From assembly GCA_000333855.2 (NCBI GenBank), contig CM007346.1:430088-494087 (forward strand): DNA of 64,000 bases, in the 5' to 3' direction. The position numbers and the translations under genes were made by a program. Below the pieces are notes generated by a model. It saw nothing but the letters and a program-made list of their open reading frames with translations. It did no database searches and was not told the DNA's origin. The DNA is from Endotrypanum monterogeii. Its lineage: Eukaryota > Euglenozoa > Kinetoplastea > Trypanosomatida > Trypanosomatidae. Within the stretch, counting starts at the first letter, position 1. Every line of letters begins with the position of its first letter. This document shows, piece after piece, positions 30,654-40,873 of this stretch.

Positions 30654-31419
30654 AAATATGTCTGTGTGTGTGTGTGTGTACATTGACTGGGCCTTTCAGT
30701 ACGTATTTTTTTTTTTATCTTTCGAAGAGTGTACAGGCGCTAGGCAAGGAGTGTAAGCACTGCACCTCGCTTCCCACATGCACCCTCCCCTCCGCCCGAA
30801 GTCACTCCCATCACAACCCGTATCGCCAACCCTTTCCCCTCCCCTCCGCTCACCAGTGAAAAAAGTCACGTTTCTCCATGTCGACGGAATAGGAGACTGA
30901 AGACCAGATGAATACAAATAGACCCTGTGAAGAACTTCGACCAGGAAAAAAAAAAAAACCATCGCTTTATCCATCCACAACTCTCAGTCAGAAAAGAGGT
31001 ACACGTTGACAAATCAGCAGTGGGCACCGATGGTTGTTCAAACATACCCCACAGGCTCCTCTGCATTCTTCGGTCTTCTCTTTCTTTCACTGCACATGTC
31101 TCTGCGCCGACTCCCCCCCTCCCCCTCCCCACACATACACACCTGAGTATCATATCAGCTGCGACGTGAGCGAGACCTCGCGACGTAGCAGCGAACCCTT
31201 CCCTTCTCCTATGACGGTAACCGCCCTCTTAACTGATGGGATTGTGTGTGCTGCCGCCTCTGCTGATGTGACACATACCAATATATTACCACTATGTTTG
31301 CCATATATTTATAAATATATATATTCTAGAATAACCCTGTCGCTGCTTCCATTCTCCTTTCCATTGGTCACCCTTCACCCTCCTACCCTCCCCCTCCCCC
31401 CCCCCCTCTCTCTCCTCCC

Positions 31420-31422
<3 letters not shown>

Positions 31423-31462
<40 letters not shown>

Positions 31463-31482
31463 NNNNNNNNNNNNNNNNNNNN
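31423..31482. repeat. (CT)n tract ending in a 20-N assembly gap
   Basis: The CT dinucleotide tract runs into N at 31463-31482. The true tract length is unknown. Confidence 0.95.
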
Positions 31483-31710
31483 TTAATTAATAATATATTA
31501 CTTACTAAGTAACCTACCGTCGTCCGTCGTCGTCCTACCTACTTCCTTCCCTTACCTACGTTCGTACCCTCCCTACCCTCCCTACCCTACCCCCTCCCCC
31601 TCCCCCTCCCCCCCTACCCCCCACCCACACACACACACCTCCGCACCCACCCCAACTCTTTTTTTTTTTTTCATGATTCACTTCTCCACGGGGTGGGCAC
31701 TCGTGCTGTC

Positions 31711-31712
31711 AG
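31711..31712 (+). promoter_or_regulatory. Predicted spliced-leader acceptor AG
   Basis: First AG after the T run at about 31659-31671, with a 5' UTR of about 79 nt before the ATG at 31792. Confidence 0.45.
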
Positions 31713-31791
31713 TGACTGTCTCTAACCCATCGATCCACTTATATGTATATAACACAGTACAATAGCCGCACGCCCACACAATCAATACAAT

Positions 31792-34700
31792 ATGTCAAAA
31801 CATTCTGTGAATACCTCACTCCACTCAACGTCGGCTGGCACTTCACAAGAGCGTGACGATGGTGCAGGTCAGCAGGCAGAGCCCATCTTTGTGAACGAGA
31901 ACATACCTGCTGAAGTTCGAATGCGCGCACACTCACATGAGGGCCCTGACGCTCAGAGTGACGCAGCGACCCCGGCGTGTTGCTTGGCCGAGGGCCGAGA
32001 GGGGACGAACAACCATGACAGCATCCCGTTTTACCAATGGCCAAGCGACCGCGCCTCCTGGGCAGGTATACGCGAGGACCAAGGTACATCTGCGAGTTAC
32101 TACGAGAGAAACAGCGATCAGCAGCATCGCCAAGGCAACTGGCAGCAAGAGATGGAAGGTATAAATGTCGAGCTAGTCACGGCAACGTCACTCCCCCACT
32201 TCGCCCACCACCAGGACTCCATACAGTCGACATTACCGCTTGAAGGAGAAGCTCTCGAAGCAAAAGAAATCGACCAGGTCTTGGCGCAGCCCCCCCTGCC
32301 CTATCAATCCACAAGTGTGTTCTCGCCGACGGAGGTGATCCCTCCACAAACCTCATCCATCCCCGGGGAAAGAGTGGAGAGCCCCAGCACTCCAGCGTAT
32401 GCCCCCAAACAAGGTGTTGAGGAACAGCGGTTCGGCCGGTCGTCTCTACCCCTCAGCCCGACGGCCCGCAGCTCCAAGTCACACAAAGCCCATTTGTGTG
32501 ACACGGCAGCCACTTGCAGCGTAGACTCGGTTTCCACACTCATTACTCGAGACAGCTTCGGCTACGCTGCCTACCACCCCATATTCCGTTATACCACAAC
32601 CCTTCGCGACTCAAATGTATTTGACAGCACTGCGACTCGCGTGAAAACAGTAGGGCCCCGGTACCAGCGGGCTATCGCGGCTTGGGCGGGTAGTAGCGGT
32701 GACTCGGGCCCACCAGAAAAAGCTCTGCACGCGCCAATGATGAGTGACGTTCCGTGGGACCTGCGGAACTTCTCTGATCAAAACGCAAAGACGTTTGCAT
32801 TTCTCAGCACGAGATACTTCTGGTTCTTGATCGAGTACGCGCTGCGTGTCACGATCATCGCAATGCTGGTGCCAGCAGCCCTCATCAATACCTCGCTACC
32901 GCACAAACCCTTTGTATCACCGACGTTTGCCTTAACCAGTGTCGTGCTCGCGGCTGGCACAAACTCCGGCCAAGTGAGCCTCTTCCTGGTGCACTGCATC
33001 AGGGCCAGTGTGATTTGGCTGCCTATATCCACCTTATGTGTGGCACTGAAGCTGAACCGCCACCTTGTTGTTTGGTTTTTCGTTTACGTGGTGGTTCTTT
33101 TTCTGATGGCCGCTTTCACTGAAAAGATGACACGACGACTTTGCCTGTTGCTCTTCAACATTTGTATGGTGAACCTTTTGACGGGCGACGAGAGTCTCGT
33201 GTTTCCTGCACGCGCGCTGGCGGACTGGGCCTTGGGGGCAACGTTTGCGCTAGTCGCAATGCTCATTCCTTATCCCCTCCTCGCCACTCGCACTTCTGCG
33301 AAAATTACGAAGATTATGTTCAGCAATACAGCCACATGCTTCACTGGCATCTTGTCCTGCTTCTGGGCACTTAGCAACACAGAGCGCAGCATGTCCATGG
33401 TGCGAATCCGCTCCCTCGTCCGCACGATGGACAGCCTCGTCGAAAAATTTGACTCATATGACGTTCACACCTTTTACGAGGTGCTTATCTATGAAACACG
33501 CGAGTGTCGCGAGGTACGGAGGGAAAAAGTACAGCTGCTGTTGAAGTTGAAGATGGATCTGCGCGCGATGGAGCGTGTCGTCAACATGCTCCAGGAGAAG
33601 CCGCAGATGATCAACCAAAGCCAGCGCTGCTCGCTGCTGCGCGATTACCTCTCCGCCCCGATGGATGATATTTCACGCTCCATGGAAGCTCTCTTGTGGA
33701 ACATCAGTGCTGCAAAAAGATACGATGAGCTGAAGACACTGAGTGGATACTTTGACGCCGCCGGGCGAGCAGTGAAGCGCCTTCAAAATGAGTTTTCTGT
33801 TGGCCGTCGCGTGCTGCTGTACGAGAACGGGAAATCACTCCTCAACGCAGAGAATCGCATGGAGGAGTTTCTGCCGCTCATCACTTTTTTTGTTTTCTCG
33901 ATCGTCAACTTTTGGAACACACTCGAAGAATTCGGTCTCTTTATTCACCGCCGTGACGCCACGAAGACGTGGAAAAGCACAATTGTATTCATCCGAAGCG
34001 TACTTCGAGAGCCGTTCGTAGAAAATGCGGTGCTCATTCGACTCCTTTGCGTGCGCCGAGCGGAGCCAGAGCTGCGCATTGTGCTGGAGGCAGCGAAGGT
34101 CAGTGTCGCGATGCTCATCTCCGTCATCTTTTTCTACTACATCGACAAAGGAAACCTGCTGTTTTCCGGGCCGACGATCATTGCATTTGTGTCAGGTATG
34201 AACCCTGTCGAGGCAGTTCAGGCCGGTGCGGCACGGATGAGTGGCACACTGATTGGCTCAGTTCTCGGGTTCTTCGCTGCCTCGCTATGCAATACCGCCG
34301 CCGACCGTGTCGCTGCGCTCTGCGTCATCACGTTTGTCATGACATTTCTGCGTCCAGGGCCAAAGTTTGGTGTGGTCTGTATGTACTGCAATTTCGTCTC
34401 CGTAAGTGCCCTAGCGCCGTCAAAGCAAACGGCTGCGGTGACCATCAGCCGCATCCAGCAGAACACCTTCGCCATTTTTATCTACTGCCTCATCAGCGTT
34501 GCCGTGTTTCCAGTGAGCCCGAACGAAGTCCTCCTCAAAAAGCGGATGGCTGTGATGCGCGGCCTGAACAATGCGATACAGAAGCTGACGGCGCTGTTTA
34601 ACGATGCGGCACAGAGTTATTCCAAGATAAACACCGACGAAAATAAAGGCGACAAAGCAGTCAACAGTATGGCCACTATTGTCACCACGAGCACGCCGGC

Positions 34701-36978
34701 GCGCCACAACAACGATGAGGAACTCAGCAACGGTAATCAAAAATTGGCGGGTAGTGTCGGCAACATCCTCGCCTTCGACCTCGCAAGCTACGGCCTTCCC
34801 GGAAGGCGGTTCTCTCAAGGTGACCCTTCAGGATTGTTTGCCGCCATGCCTGGAACGTTCATCACTGCCCCAGAAGACACGAAGGTGAAAGAACTCTTTG
34901 TTGATGTTTTCGAAATGCTGGACATCATGAAGGAAACGACGTCACTGATGCCACTCGCAACAGATGAGTTCCAACTCACCCCGCAAAACTACCCTCTGCG
35001 CGCGAGCGGCGATATCCATGCAGCGCTCTACCGACTCTGTGCCCTCGTGTATACAATGACGTGCAGCTGGAAAATGATGCGAGAAAAAAACTATTTCACC
35101 TCTGAAATGCTGCACATATTTCATAACCTGGCCCCCATCGTGAACGACATTGGGAGCTGCCTCGACCGCTTTGTTCACGTCATGGATTTTTATCTGCGCA
35201 CACCGTCCTCCGGGCTGTCGTCAGAGCTGACGAAAAGCGTAACGCAGCTTCGGTTCATGTGCCTCGAGCTTAACATACGTAAGGAGCGTGATCTCTTCGC
35301 TGTGGCCCGCCAGACGATCAGGAAGCATCGTATCCGACAAAAAAAGAACAGAAACCACCGCAGTGAAGCCGACAGCGGCAGTGAGGGGAGTGCCTCACAC
35401 GGGGCGAGTGTCTCACACCGATACCCCCGCAGGTGGCGCTCTGAACAGAGCAAAGGTAAGAACCACAGCCAAACGCGATGGATGGCGAAAGAGCGGGGCG
35501 GTGGTACTGCTCCAAGACCCCGAGGTAAGAAGAATTGGCCAGGTGGCACCAAACGTCAAGATGGCAATAAAAGCTCCAATGCCTCCTACACTAGTCGGTA
35601 TACAACACACTACAGCGACGCGGCCCCTCGTCGTGATTGGGGTGCTCGGAGGGGCAGTAGTGGCCGCTACAGTCGTGCAGCTCGTAGAAACTCCACTGAA
35701 ACACCCCTGTCCAACCCAATGCATACTGTACATGGCGCCAGGGCAGGTGCAACTCACGTCTTCGGCGTAGGTGAATCCCCGTCTCCGGTGCTCGATCGTG
35801 GGCAAGTGGATGTGATGCGACGGGACAATGCCCACGGCAGCAGGGCACCGGCGGCGTCTAGTCCCTTCAGCACGTCTTGCGATAGGGGTAACGACTTCTA
35901 CAGCAACACCCTCGTGTCATCGTCGCCTGCGTTGACAAGTCTACCCATGCCGATCGACCTGCTCCGCTCCACGCGGCACCATTCAAAAGGACATCCCTCG
36001 TCGCCCCCCGTCAGGCGCAAAGAGGCAGTGGCGCTCGACCCGGCAACCCGGCGGGCCGAGAAGTTGCGTGAGAACATCCGAATTTTTCAGCGACAGTCGT
36101 CGAACTCGACGCACACGAAACGGCGTCGAAGCGCCTGGATGCGCCCGTTTGGTGCCAGCTACGGCGTGAACTACACAGACCTAACGGAATTGCGAACATA
36201 TCTCAACTCACAGGACGACGCGTCTCTGGGAGAGAGCAGCCACCGCCAGGGTGGTCGCACGCACCATCGTGTACCCCGCAGCCACTTGAAGGGACAGCGA
36301 GGCCATGACTATGTAGAGGAAGAAAGGTGGAGAACTGCAACCCGTTTGGACGGGGTACGGCATCTAAACGATGGGGACAGAGGCAACAGCACGAACGGCG
36401 GTGGCACGGTATACGGCACTGGTGCTGAAGGCTTCTCCGCACACAGTGGCTGTGAGACGAATGCGGTGGTGCAGGAAGCTGTGACCCGCACGACGGAGGG
36501 CGGAACGACATGTTTCACGGATTTCGATCTCTCCCAAAAAGAGTACCTTAACCTGGGTACCAACGCCGCTGACCCCGCCTCGAGAGCCGTATCGCCGTTA
36601 ACCCAGAGGACTGGTACACAGAGGCCCATTATCCATGGCGACTGCATAGGTCGAGGAGTCTCCGCTGACAGCGTCGGTGGTCATATCGACTTGCGCAAAG
36701 CAAAAGATGATCACACTGGCGCCGCATCACCATCATTGCGCCACTCCTCGTCTTTGCCCCCCGATAGCGAGGACGACGACTTCGGGAGTCATAGCGACAG
36801 CAGCACCCCCAGTGACCCCAGCGAAGAGTCGTTGGTTCTTTTCAATGAAAGCTTCAACACACCGGTCACAGTACAGGATGCCGAGGGACTGCACTCCTTC
36901 ACCCTATCTCTAGAGATGTTTAGTAAGGAGCTGCGCAAGGCCTTGTACGGCTTCGAAGAAATGATGCAGAGCCTCTAG
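31792..36978 (+). CDS. Large FUSC/ArAE-like multi-pass membrane protein
   Basis: 1728 aa. Two blocks of transmembrane helices are separated by a soluble helical region, as in fusaric-acid-resistance (FUSC), aromatic acid exporter and ALMT-type proteins. Block 1 lies at about residues 343-525 (YFWFLIEYALRVTIIAMLVP, WLPISTLCVALKL, LALVAM-like helices). Block 2 at about 764-908 contains LEAAKVSVAMLISVIFFYY, AARMSGTLIGSVLGFFAAS (the characteristic R..GT..G...G helix) and FAIFIYCLISVAVFP. The first about 320 residues are polar and disordered. The tail from about 1130 is very long, Ser/Arg/Gly-rich and probably disordered; it ends in an acidic, helical segment (LEMFSKELRKALYGFEEMMQ). FUSC proteins export or carry organic acids and similar anions; substrate and membrane are unknown here. 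The ATG at 31792 follows a predicted splice acceptor. Confidence 0.75.
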   Translation: MSKHSVNTSLHSTSAGTSQERDDGAGQQAEPIFVNENIPAEVRMRAHSHEGPDAQSDAATPACCLAEGREGTNNHDSIPFYQWPSDRASWAGIREDQGTSASYYERNSDQQHRQGNWQQEMEGINVELVTATSLPHFAHHQDSIQSTLPLEGEALEAKEIDQVLAQPPLPYQSTSVFSPTEVIPPQTSSIPGERVESPSTPAYAPKQGVEEQRFGRSSLPLSPTARSSKSHKAHLCDTAATCSVDSVSTLITRDSFGYAAYHPIFRYTTTLRDSNVFDSTATRVKTVGPRYQRAIAAWAGSSGDSGPPEKALHAPMMSDVPWDLRNFSDQNAKTFAFLSTRYFWFLIEYALRVTIIAMLVPAALINTSLPHKPFVSPTFALTSVVLAAGTNSGQVSLFLVHCIRASVIWLPISTLCVALKLNRHLVVWFFVYVVVLFLMAAFTEKMTRRLCLLLFNICMVNLLTGDESLVFPARALADWALGATFALVAMLIPYPLLATRTSAKITKIMFSNTATCFTGILSCFWALSNTERSMSMVRIRSLVRTMDSLVEKFDSYDVHTFYEVLIYETRECREVRREKVQLLLKLKMDLRAMERVVNMLQEKPQMINQSQRCSLLRDYLSAPMDDISRSMEALLWNISAAKRYDELKTLSGYFDAAGRAVKRLQNEFSVGRRVLLYENGKSLLNAENRMEEFLPLITFFVFSIVNFWNTLEEFGLFIHRRDATKTWKSTIVFIRSVLREPFVENAVLIRLLCVRRAEPELRIVLEAAKVSVAMLISVIFFYYIDKGNLLFSGPTIIAFVSGMNPVEAVQAGAARMSGTLIGSVLGFFAASLCNTAADRVAALCVITFVMTFLRPGPKFGVVCMYCNFVSVSALAPSKQTAAVTISRIQQNTFAIFIYCLISVAVFPVSPNEVLLKKRMAVMRGLNNAIQKLTALFNDAAQSYSKINTDENKGDKAVNSMATIVTTSTPARHNNDEELSNGNQKLAGSVGNILAFDLASYGLPGRRFSQGDPSGLFAAMPGTFITAPEDTKVKELFVDVFEMLDIMKETTSLMPLATDEFQLTPQNYPLRASGDIHAALYRLCALVYTMTCSWKMMREKNYFTSEMLHIFHNLAPIVNDIGSCLDRFVHVMDFYLRTPSSGLSSELTKSVTQLRFMCLELNIRKERDLFAVARQTIRKHRIRQKKNRNHRSEADSGSEGSASHGASVSHRYPRRWRSEQSKGKNHSQTRWMAKERGGGTAPRPRGKKNWPGGTKRQDGNKSSNASYTSRYTTHYSDAAPRRDWGARRGSSGRYSRAARRNSTETPLSNPMHTVHGARAGATHVFGVGESPSPVLDRGQVDVMRRDNAHGSRAPAASSPFSTSCDRGNDFYSNTLVSSSPALTSLPMPIDLLRSTRHHSKGHPSSPPVRRKEAVALDPATRRAEKLRENIRIFQRQSSNSTHTKRRRSAWMRPFGASYGVNYTDLTELRTYLNSQDDASLGESSHRQGGRTHHRVPRSHLKGQRGHDYVEEERWRTATRLDGVRHLNDGDRGNSTNGGGTVYGTGAEGFSAHSGCETNAVVQEAVTRTTEGGTTCFTDFDLSQKEYLNLGTNAADPASRAVSPLTQRTGTQRPIIHGDCIGRGVSADSVGGHIDLRKAKDDHTGAASPSLRHSSSLPPDSEDDDFGSHSDSSTPSDPSEESLVLFNESFNTPVTVQDAEGLHSFTLSLEMFSKELRKALYGFEEMMQSL

Positions 36979-37725
36979 CTGAGCGACAGCGCTACCGATG
37001 CCAACCTCGATCCCTTATCCGAAGATAAAATCTTTTACTGCATTGCACTGCCCCCCCCCTCCACACATACACACACACATACACAAGTGAAATGAGTAGT
37101 AGTCAACAAATACATCATATACAAATATGTACACTTATGTATAAACTGGCTTGTATATGCATACTCACACCTCAATGTGAATGTATGCGCACTGTCCTCA
37201 GGTGAGCAGAAGAAGCGAACTATGTGATAATGTCCTTTTCTCCGTCTTGTGTATTATTATTACTATTATTATTATTAGTATCATTATTATTGCGCATAAG
37301 TTAGTGTGTATGTGTGTACCTGTGCGTGTGGACGTGTTGCTTTTTTGCTTCCGTTTCCTTTTTGTTTTTGTTTTGTTTTCTTTCATTTTTTTGCATTTTC
37401 CGACCGCTTTTTTTTTTCTCCCCCCCCATCCCTTCTGCTTCCTCACACACGTCAACTCTCGTTGCTACCTTGCTCACCTGGGCCCTCTCTCACCCCTCCC
37501 CGCCCTCCCCACCTCTACATGCGTGAAGCGTTGATCACACGAAAGCCCAAACAGCAGTGATTGCAACTATATTATGGGCACGTCGAACATCACCGCCTTC
37601 CTTGAACCTCCCGATCCGCTCCTTCCCTCCCCCAAGCGCAGCAATGCCCTACCATCTCACCCACCCACCCCCTGTCCACGTGGCAGGTCGTATGTCCGCG
37701 TGACTCCAGAGCATCTCGCCTTCCA

Positions 37726-37895
37726 CCCCCCCCCCATGGCCTGCACTGCCCATTACAGGGGACCGAAGGAAACAAAATACAGAAAGGCAAAGAGCGTTCA
37801 AGTCTGGAAATGTGTAGCGCCAAATGGCCACATCGGCGGTCTGGCAGTAAAAAAAAAAAAAGTTTTCTCTGCTCAGCAGACGAGGGCGAACACAT
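37726..37895. repeat. Duplicated intergenic element, copy A
   Basis: The core at 37736-37895 is 160 bp and matches 54561-54720 with only three base differences by eye, including an identical 13-A run. Both copies are preceded by a run of about 10 C and are in the same orientation; similarity stops sharply after CACAT. The + strand has a short frame starting MACTAHYRGPKETKYRK. The complementary strand carries a 13-T run followed by ACTGCCAG, which resembles a trans-splice acceptor. It could be a fragment of a degenerate retroposon (SIDER type), a small RNA gene or a recent duplication. Confidence 0.9.
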
Positions 37896-38046
37896 CTTTC
37901 CCTCATTTCTATTCTTTCGTCTTCTCATCTCTTTATTTCTCGCTCTATATTATCCTGACACTTGCACATACTTGCATACACTTTTTTTTTTTCGAACACG
38001 AATGGTCGCTGGATGCGATCGCCAAACCCCTAATTGTGGGGACGAA

Positions 38047-38048
38047 AG
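38047..38048 (+). promoter_or_regulatory. Predicted spliced-leader acceptor AG
   Basis: First AG after the T run at about 37982-37992, leaving a 5' UTR of about 108 nt before the ATG at 38156. Confidence 0.4.
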
Positions 38049-38155
38049 AAAAAAATTAAGAGAAAGCGTAATCCGAAGGCTGTCAGCGTGTCCTCCTCTC
38101 CTGCCCCGCCCCCCCACACACGCACACACACGCCCGAATTTCTCGACCTACTCCA

Positions 38156-40873
38156 ATGCCACCGTTCAGTGGTAAGAAAAAGAAAGAACAGCTGCAGGCG
38201 AAGCGACAGCGTAAGCGTGATGAGGCAGAGTGCATCAAAGCCCGTGACCGTGAGAGGGAGCTGATGCGCGAAGAACTCATAAACTGTGGAAAAGATGCCT
38301 CAGATGATGTGCTTGATGCCTCTCTGCACGGGCGAGTAGGTCTGCAAGGGCACGCGACGCGGGGACGCCGCCCTGGATCGGGGGGAAACAAAGTCGATAC
38401 AGCGGGTACCTCAACCTATCTGAACATATGTCGCAGCGCGAGTGACAGGAAAGACAAGTGTGACTCCGGTCGCTCTTCTTCAGGCGACTCGGGGCACAAA
38501 CGGGAGGACGAGAAACGGTGCAGCGTACCGTCGACGGTTATGTATAGCGCAGATCGTCGGCACGGTGTGCGCAGCGTTTTCGCTCGAGAATCCGCCGACG
38601 CCATTGCTGCGCGCAAGCAGCTCAGCTATCAGCCGATTCCGTACCGCACAACGATACCACCTACGGGGATTGCATTCGGAGATTGGTTCACCTTTCCTTC
38701 CTCGGCATCGTCAGTAACGGGATCGGGGTCGACAGTGTCGCAGTGCCAGACGTGCAAGTGTGCTAACCCTCGCGCTAGCGGGAGAGATACATTCATGAGC
38801 ACTGAAGAAAAGAGTGCCTGTGCAATAGCAGAGCAGGAGCGCCGCATGAACCGCCCATTGGTGGCATCTGCCGGTGATGCTCTCGGTGGTGTGACGAGCA
38901 GTATATTTTTCCCATTAGCAGTCGAGTTGCCCTCGCGAGGCTGGCATGTCGACCACGAGAGCGGCGCACTGTGCTCGGAATCCAGCAAGGTAACGATTGG
39001 CAACTGGGATACTTCAAAGCAACTCAACTCCGATACACTAAACGCGGATATTGCTCGCGATGCTCTGAGAAGCCCTGCATCACTGTCTGCTCAAGGCGAA
39101 CCAGAAAACCGCGCGCATGCGCTTCACACCGCCTTAAGCCGAGGTGAAGCGGCGGATTTGGAGAAGAGTGCTGAAGCCTCCGTAGCTGACGCTAATACCA
39201 CTCTCGGGGAGAACCATCGATATGATGCGCGCCTCGTCAAGAGTGTGGAGTGGAAGCGGTTTGGCCTGTACACAGAGTGCGTGGACGCCTATCCCCTTCC
39301 TGCGTCGCTGACCGGCCTCGAGGTAAGCTCTTACGAGCGCAACTTGGAGGTTTGGCAGCAGCTGTGGAGAACCGTCGAAATCAGTGACGTCGTCGTCGTC
39401 GTGGCCGATGCACGATATCCCATCATCCACACCCACCTCGGTCTTCTCACCTACATCGTGAAGGAGCAGCAGAAATCCTGTGTGCTCGTGCTCAACAAAG
39501 AAGACCTCGTGCCCTCCTCCACACTGCGTTGCTGGAAACAATTCCTGTACCGCTACTTGGATGACCTGGGCTTCGCTGTGGAGCCGCCAGACGCCACAGA
39601 GCAGCCGAGCAAAAAGAATAGCACGCAAGGCCACCAGGACAGCGCAGCACATGTGAACCCCGCAAGTGGATGCATCGTACTGCGCACCTTCACTGCCAAC
39701 CCCCGACCGGAAACAGTGGGGCTACAGAATGATGAAGTAGACGTCACGCGACGCCACAAGGAACGAAGGAAACCCCGCGCCCACATGTATGAACAGCTGC
39801 GCACAGGCCAGATCAACGTTGCGAAGCACCTGGGCGACGGCAGCGACGACGAGGAAGAGGATGCACTACGTTATAGCTCCACAGAACACTTCGTGGGCAT
39901 GGAAGCCGCACAGCGCGCGCTTCAGCAAGATCGCCGTGCCTACACAGAACTCCAGGTGGTAGCCGCCAAGATAACCGAATTGTTGGCAACATGTCGCCGC
40001 TTAGCCGCCCCCCCTTCGCGGCGCAGTGTACAGCAGGAATATTGCAGAACCCCTGAAGAATCAAATACAGCCCCGTCATCGTCACAGGTGACCACAAAGT
40101 CGCCTCTGCCATGCGCAGCGCCGCGCGCCGCACGCAAAGAGAAAAAAACGCATAAAAAACTTGCAGCTCGTTGCCGCGGCGCGAACCGGAGTGATGGCCG
40201 CTTTGATGATTTAGCTGGCGACTGCTCAGACAACGATAGCAGCGATGTCGTCGCGGAGTGCCGGGCGCCAGACTGTTCATCTCTGCTCCGCATCGGTTTT
40301 GTGGGTCACCCCAACGTGGGGAAATCATCTCTGCTGAACTGCATTTGCGGCACGAAAGTGGTCTCCGTCAGCGCCACACCGGGTCACACGAAACACCTTC
40401 AAACAATCCCGGTGCCAGAACAGCACTTGACATTGGTTGACAGCCCTGGGTTGGCTCTCCCTGTCTTCGGCGTGCCGCGCCCTCTGCAGGCTGTCTTGGG
40501 GACGCACCAGATCGCCCAAACACGTGACCCGCAGACAAGCATCAGCTTCCTGGCAGCCTACCTGCCGATTGAGAAGATGTACGGGTTGCAGCGGCCCGAA
40601 TGCGCTCTGCAAGAAACCGGCTGGAGCTCGTATGAGCTCTGTGAGGCGTATGCGAAGAAGCGCGGTCTACTCGTCAAGCGTGGCAAGGGCTCCCTTGACA
40701 CCCACCGTGCCGCCATCGCCCTTCTTCAAGAAGCCTACGAAGGGCGGATCACACTCTTCTATGCTCCTCCGGAGCTGAACCTTCTGCAATCGGCATGGTA
40801 TCGCGAATGTATTCGCCCGCACCTTCTGCTCTCAGTGTTCAAGCCCACTCTCACCCCCGTCGCTGGCTCATAG
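38156..40873 (+). CDS. Circularly permuted GTPase, GNL1 (HSR1) family
   Basis: 905 aa. The start MPPFSGKKKKEQLQAKRQRKR matches the GNL1 N-terminal basic signature, which in other eukaryotes drives nucleolar or nuclear entry. The GTPase motifs are in permuted order: G4 LNKED at 446-450, then G1 GHPNVGKS at 717-724, then G3 DSPG at 762-765. Family blocks include YERNLEVWQQLWRTVEISDVVVVVADAR before G4 and KVVSVSATPGHTKHLQT after G1. About 265 residues separate G4 from G1, including an acidic DGSDDEEED patch and a Lys/Arg stretch, so the loop is longer than in human GNL1. YRG-type GTPases act in ribosome subunit maturation; GNL1 itself is linked to ribosome biogenesis and growth. Family assignment is strong, exact function less so. 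Confidence 0.9.
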   Translation: MPPFSGKKKKEQLQAKRQRKRDEAECIKARDRERELMREELINCGKDASDDVLDASLHGRVGLQGHATRGRRPGSGGNKVDTAGTSTYLNICRSASDRKDKCDSGRSSSGDSGHKREDEKRCSVPSTVMYSADRRHGVRSVFARESADAIAARKQLSYQPIPYRTTIPPTGIAFGDWFTFPSSASSVTGSGSTVSQCQTCKCANPRASGRDTFMSTEEKSACAIAEQERRMNRPLVASAGDALGGVTSSIFFPLAVELPSRGWHVDHESGALCSESSKVTIGNWDTSKQLNSDTLNADIARDALRSPASLSAQGEPENRAHALHTALSRGEAADLEKSAEASVADANTTLGENHRYDARLVKSVEWKRFGLYTECVDAYPLPASLTGLEVSSYERNLEVWQQLWRTVEISDVVVVVADARYPIIHTHLGLLTYIVKEQQKSCVLVLNKEDLVPSSTLRCWKQFLYRYLDDLGFAVEPPDATEQPSKKNSTQGHQDSAAHVNPASGCIVLRTFTANPRPETVGLQNDEVDVTRRHKERRKPRAHMYEQLRTGQINVAKHLGDGSDDEEEDALRYSSTEHFVGMEAAQRALQQDRRAYTELQVVAAKITELLATCRRLAAPPSRRSVQQEYCRTPEESNTAPSSSQVTTKSPLPCAAPRAARKEKKTHKKLAARCRGANRSDGRFDDLAGDCSDNDSSDVVAECRAPDCSSLLRIGFVGHPNVGKSSLLNCICGTKVVSVSATPGHTKHLQTIPVPEQHLTLVDSPGLALPVFGVPRPLQAVLGTHQIAQTRDPQTSISFLAAYLPIEKMYGLQRPECALQETGWSSYELCEAYAKKRGLLVKRGKGSLDTHRAAIALLQEAYEGRITLFYAPPELNLLQSAWYRECIRPHLLLSVFKPTLTPVAGS

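Larger units (their letters stand above)
30557..31791. other. Intergenic spacer with microsatellites and an assembly gap
   Basis: Contains CA then AT repeats at about 30594-30646, a GT run near 30664-30679, T and A runs (30706-30716, 30943-30956), AT near 31307-31325, a C run then (CT)n up to 31462, the N gap, and odd low-complexity sequence after it (31483-31620). A T run at about 31659-31671 precedes AG at 31711-31712, a plausible acceptor for the next gene. Confidence 0.6.
36979..38155. other. Intergenic spacer holding repeat copy A
   Basis: Contains a C run near 37051, a TTA/ATT trinucleotide run at about 37252-37290, T-rich tracts at 37345-37420, the duplicated element at 37726-37895, and a T run at about 37982-37992 followed by AG at 38047-38048, a candidate acceptor for the GTPase gene. 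No gene seen other than the short frame inside the repeat. Confidence 0.6.

Noticed and set aside
31560..31620. CCCTACCCTCC repeats resembling telomere sequence
   Set aside because: The unit is not the TTAGGG/CCCTAA telomere repeat, and the region is internal beside an assembly gap.
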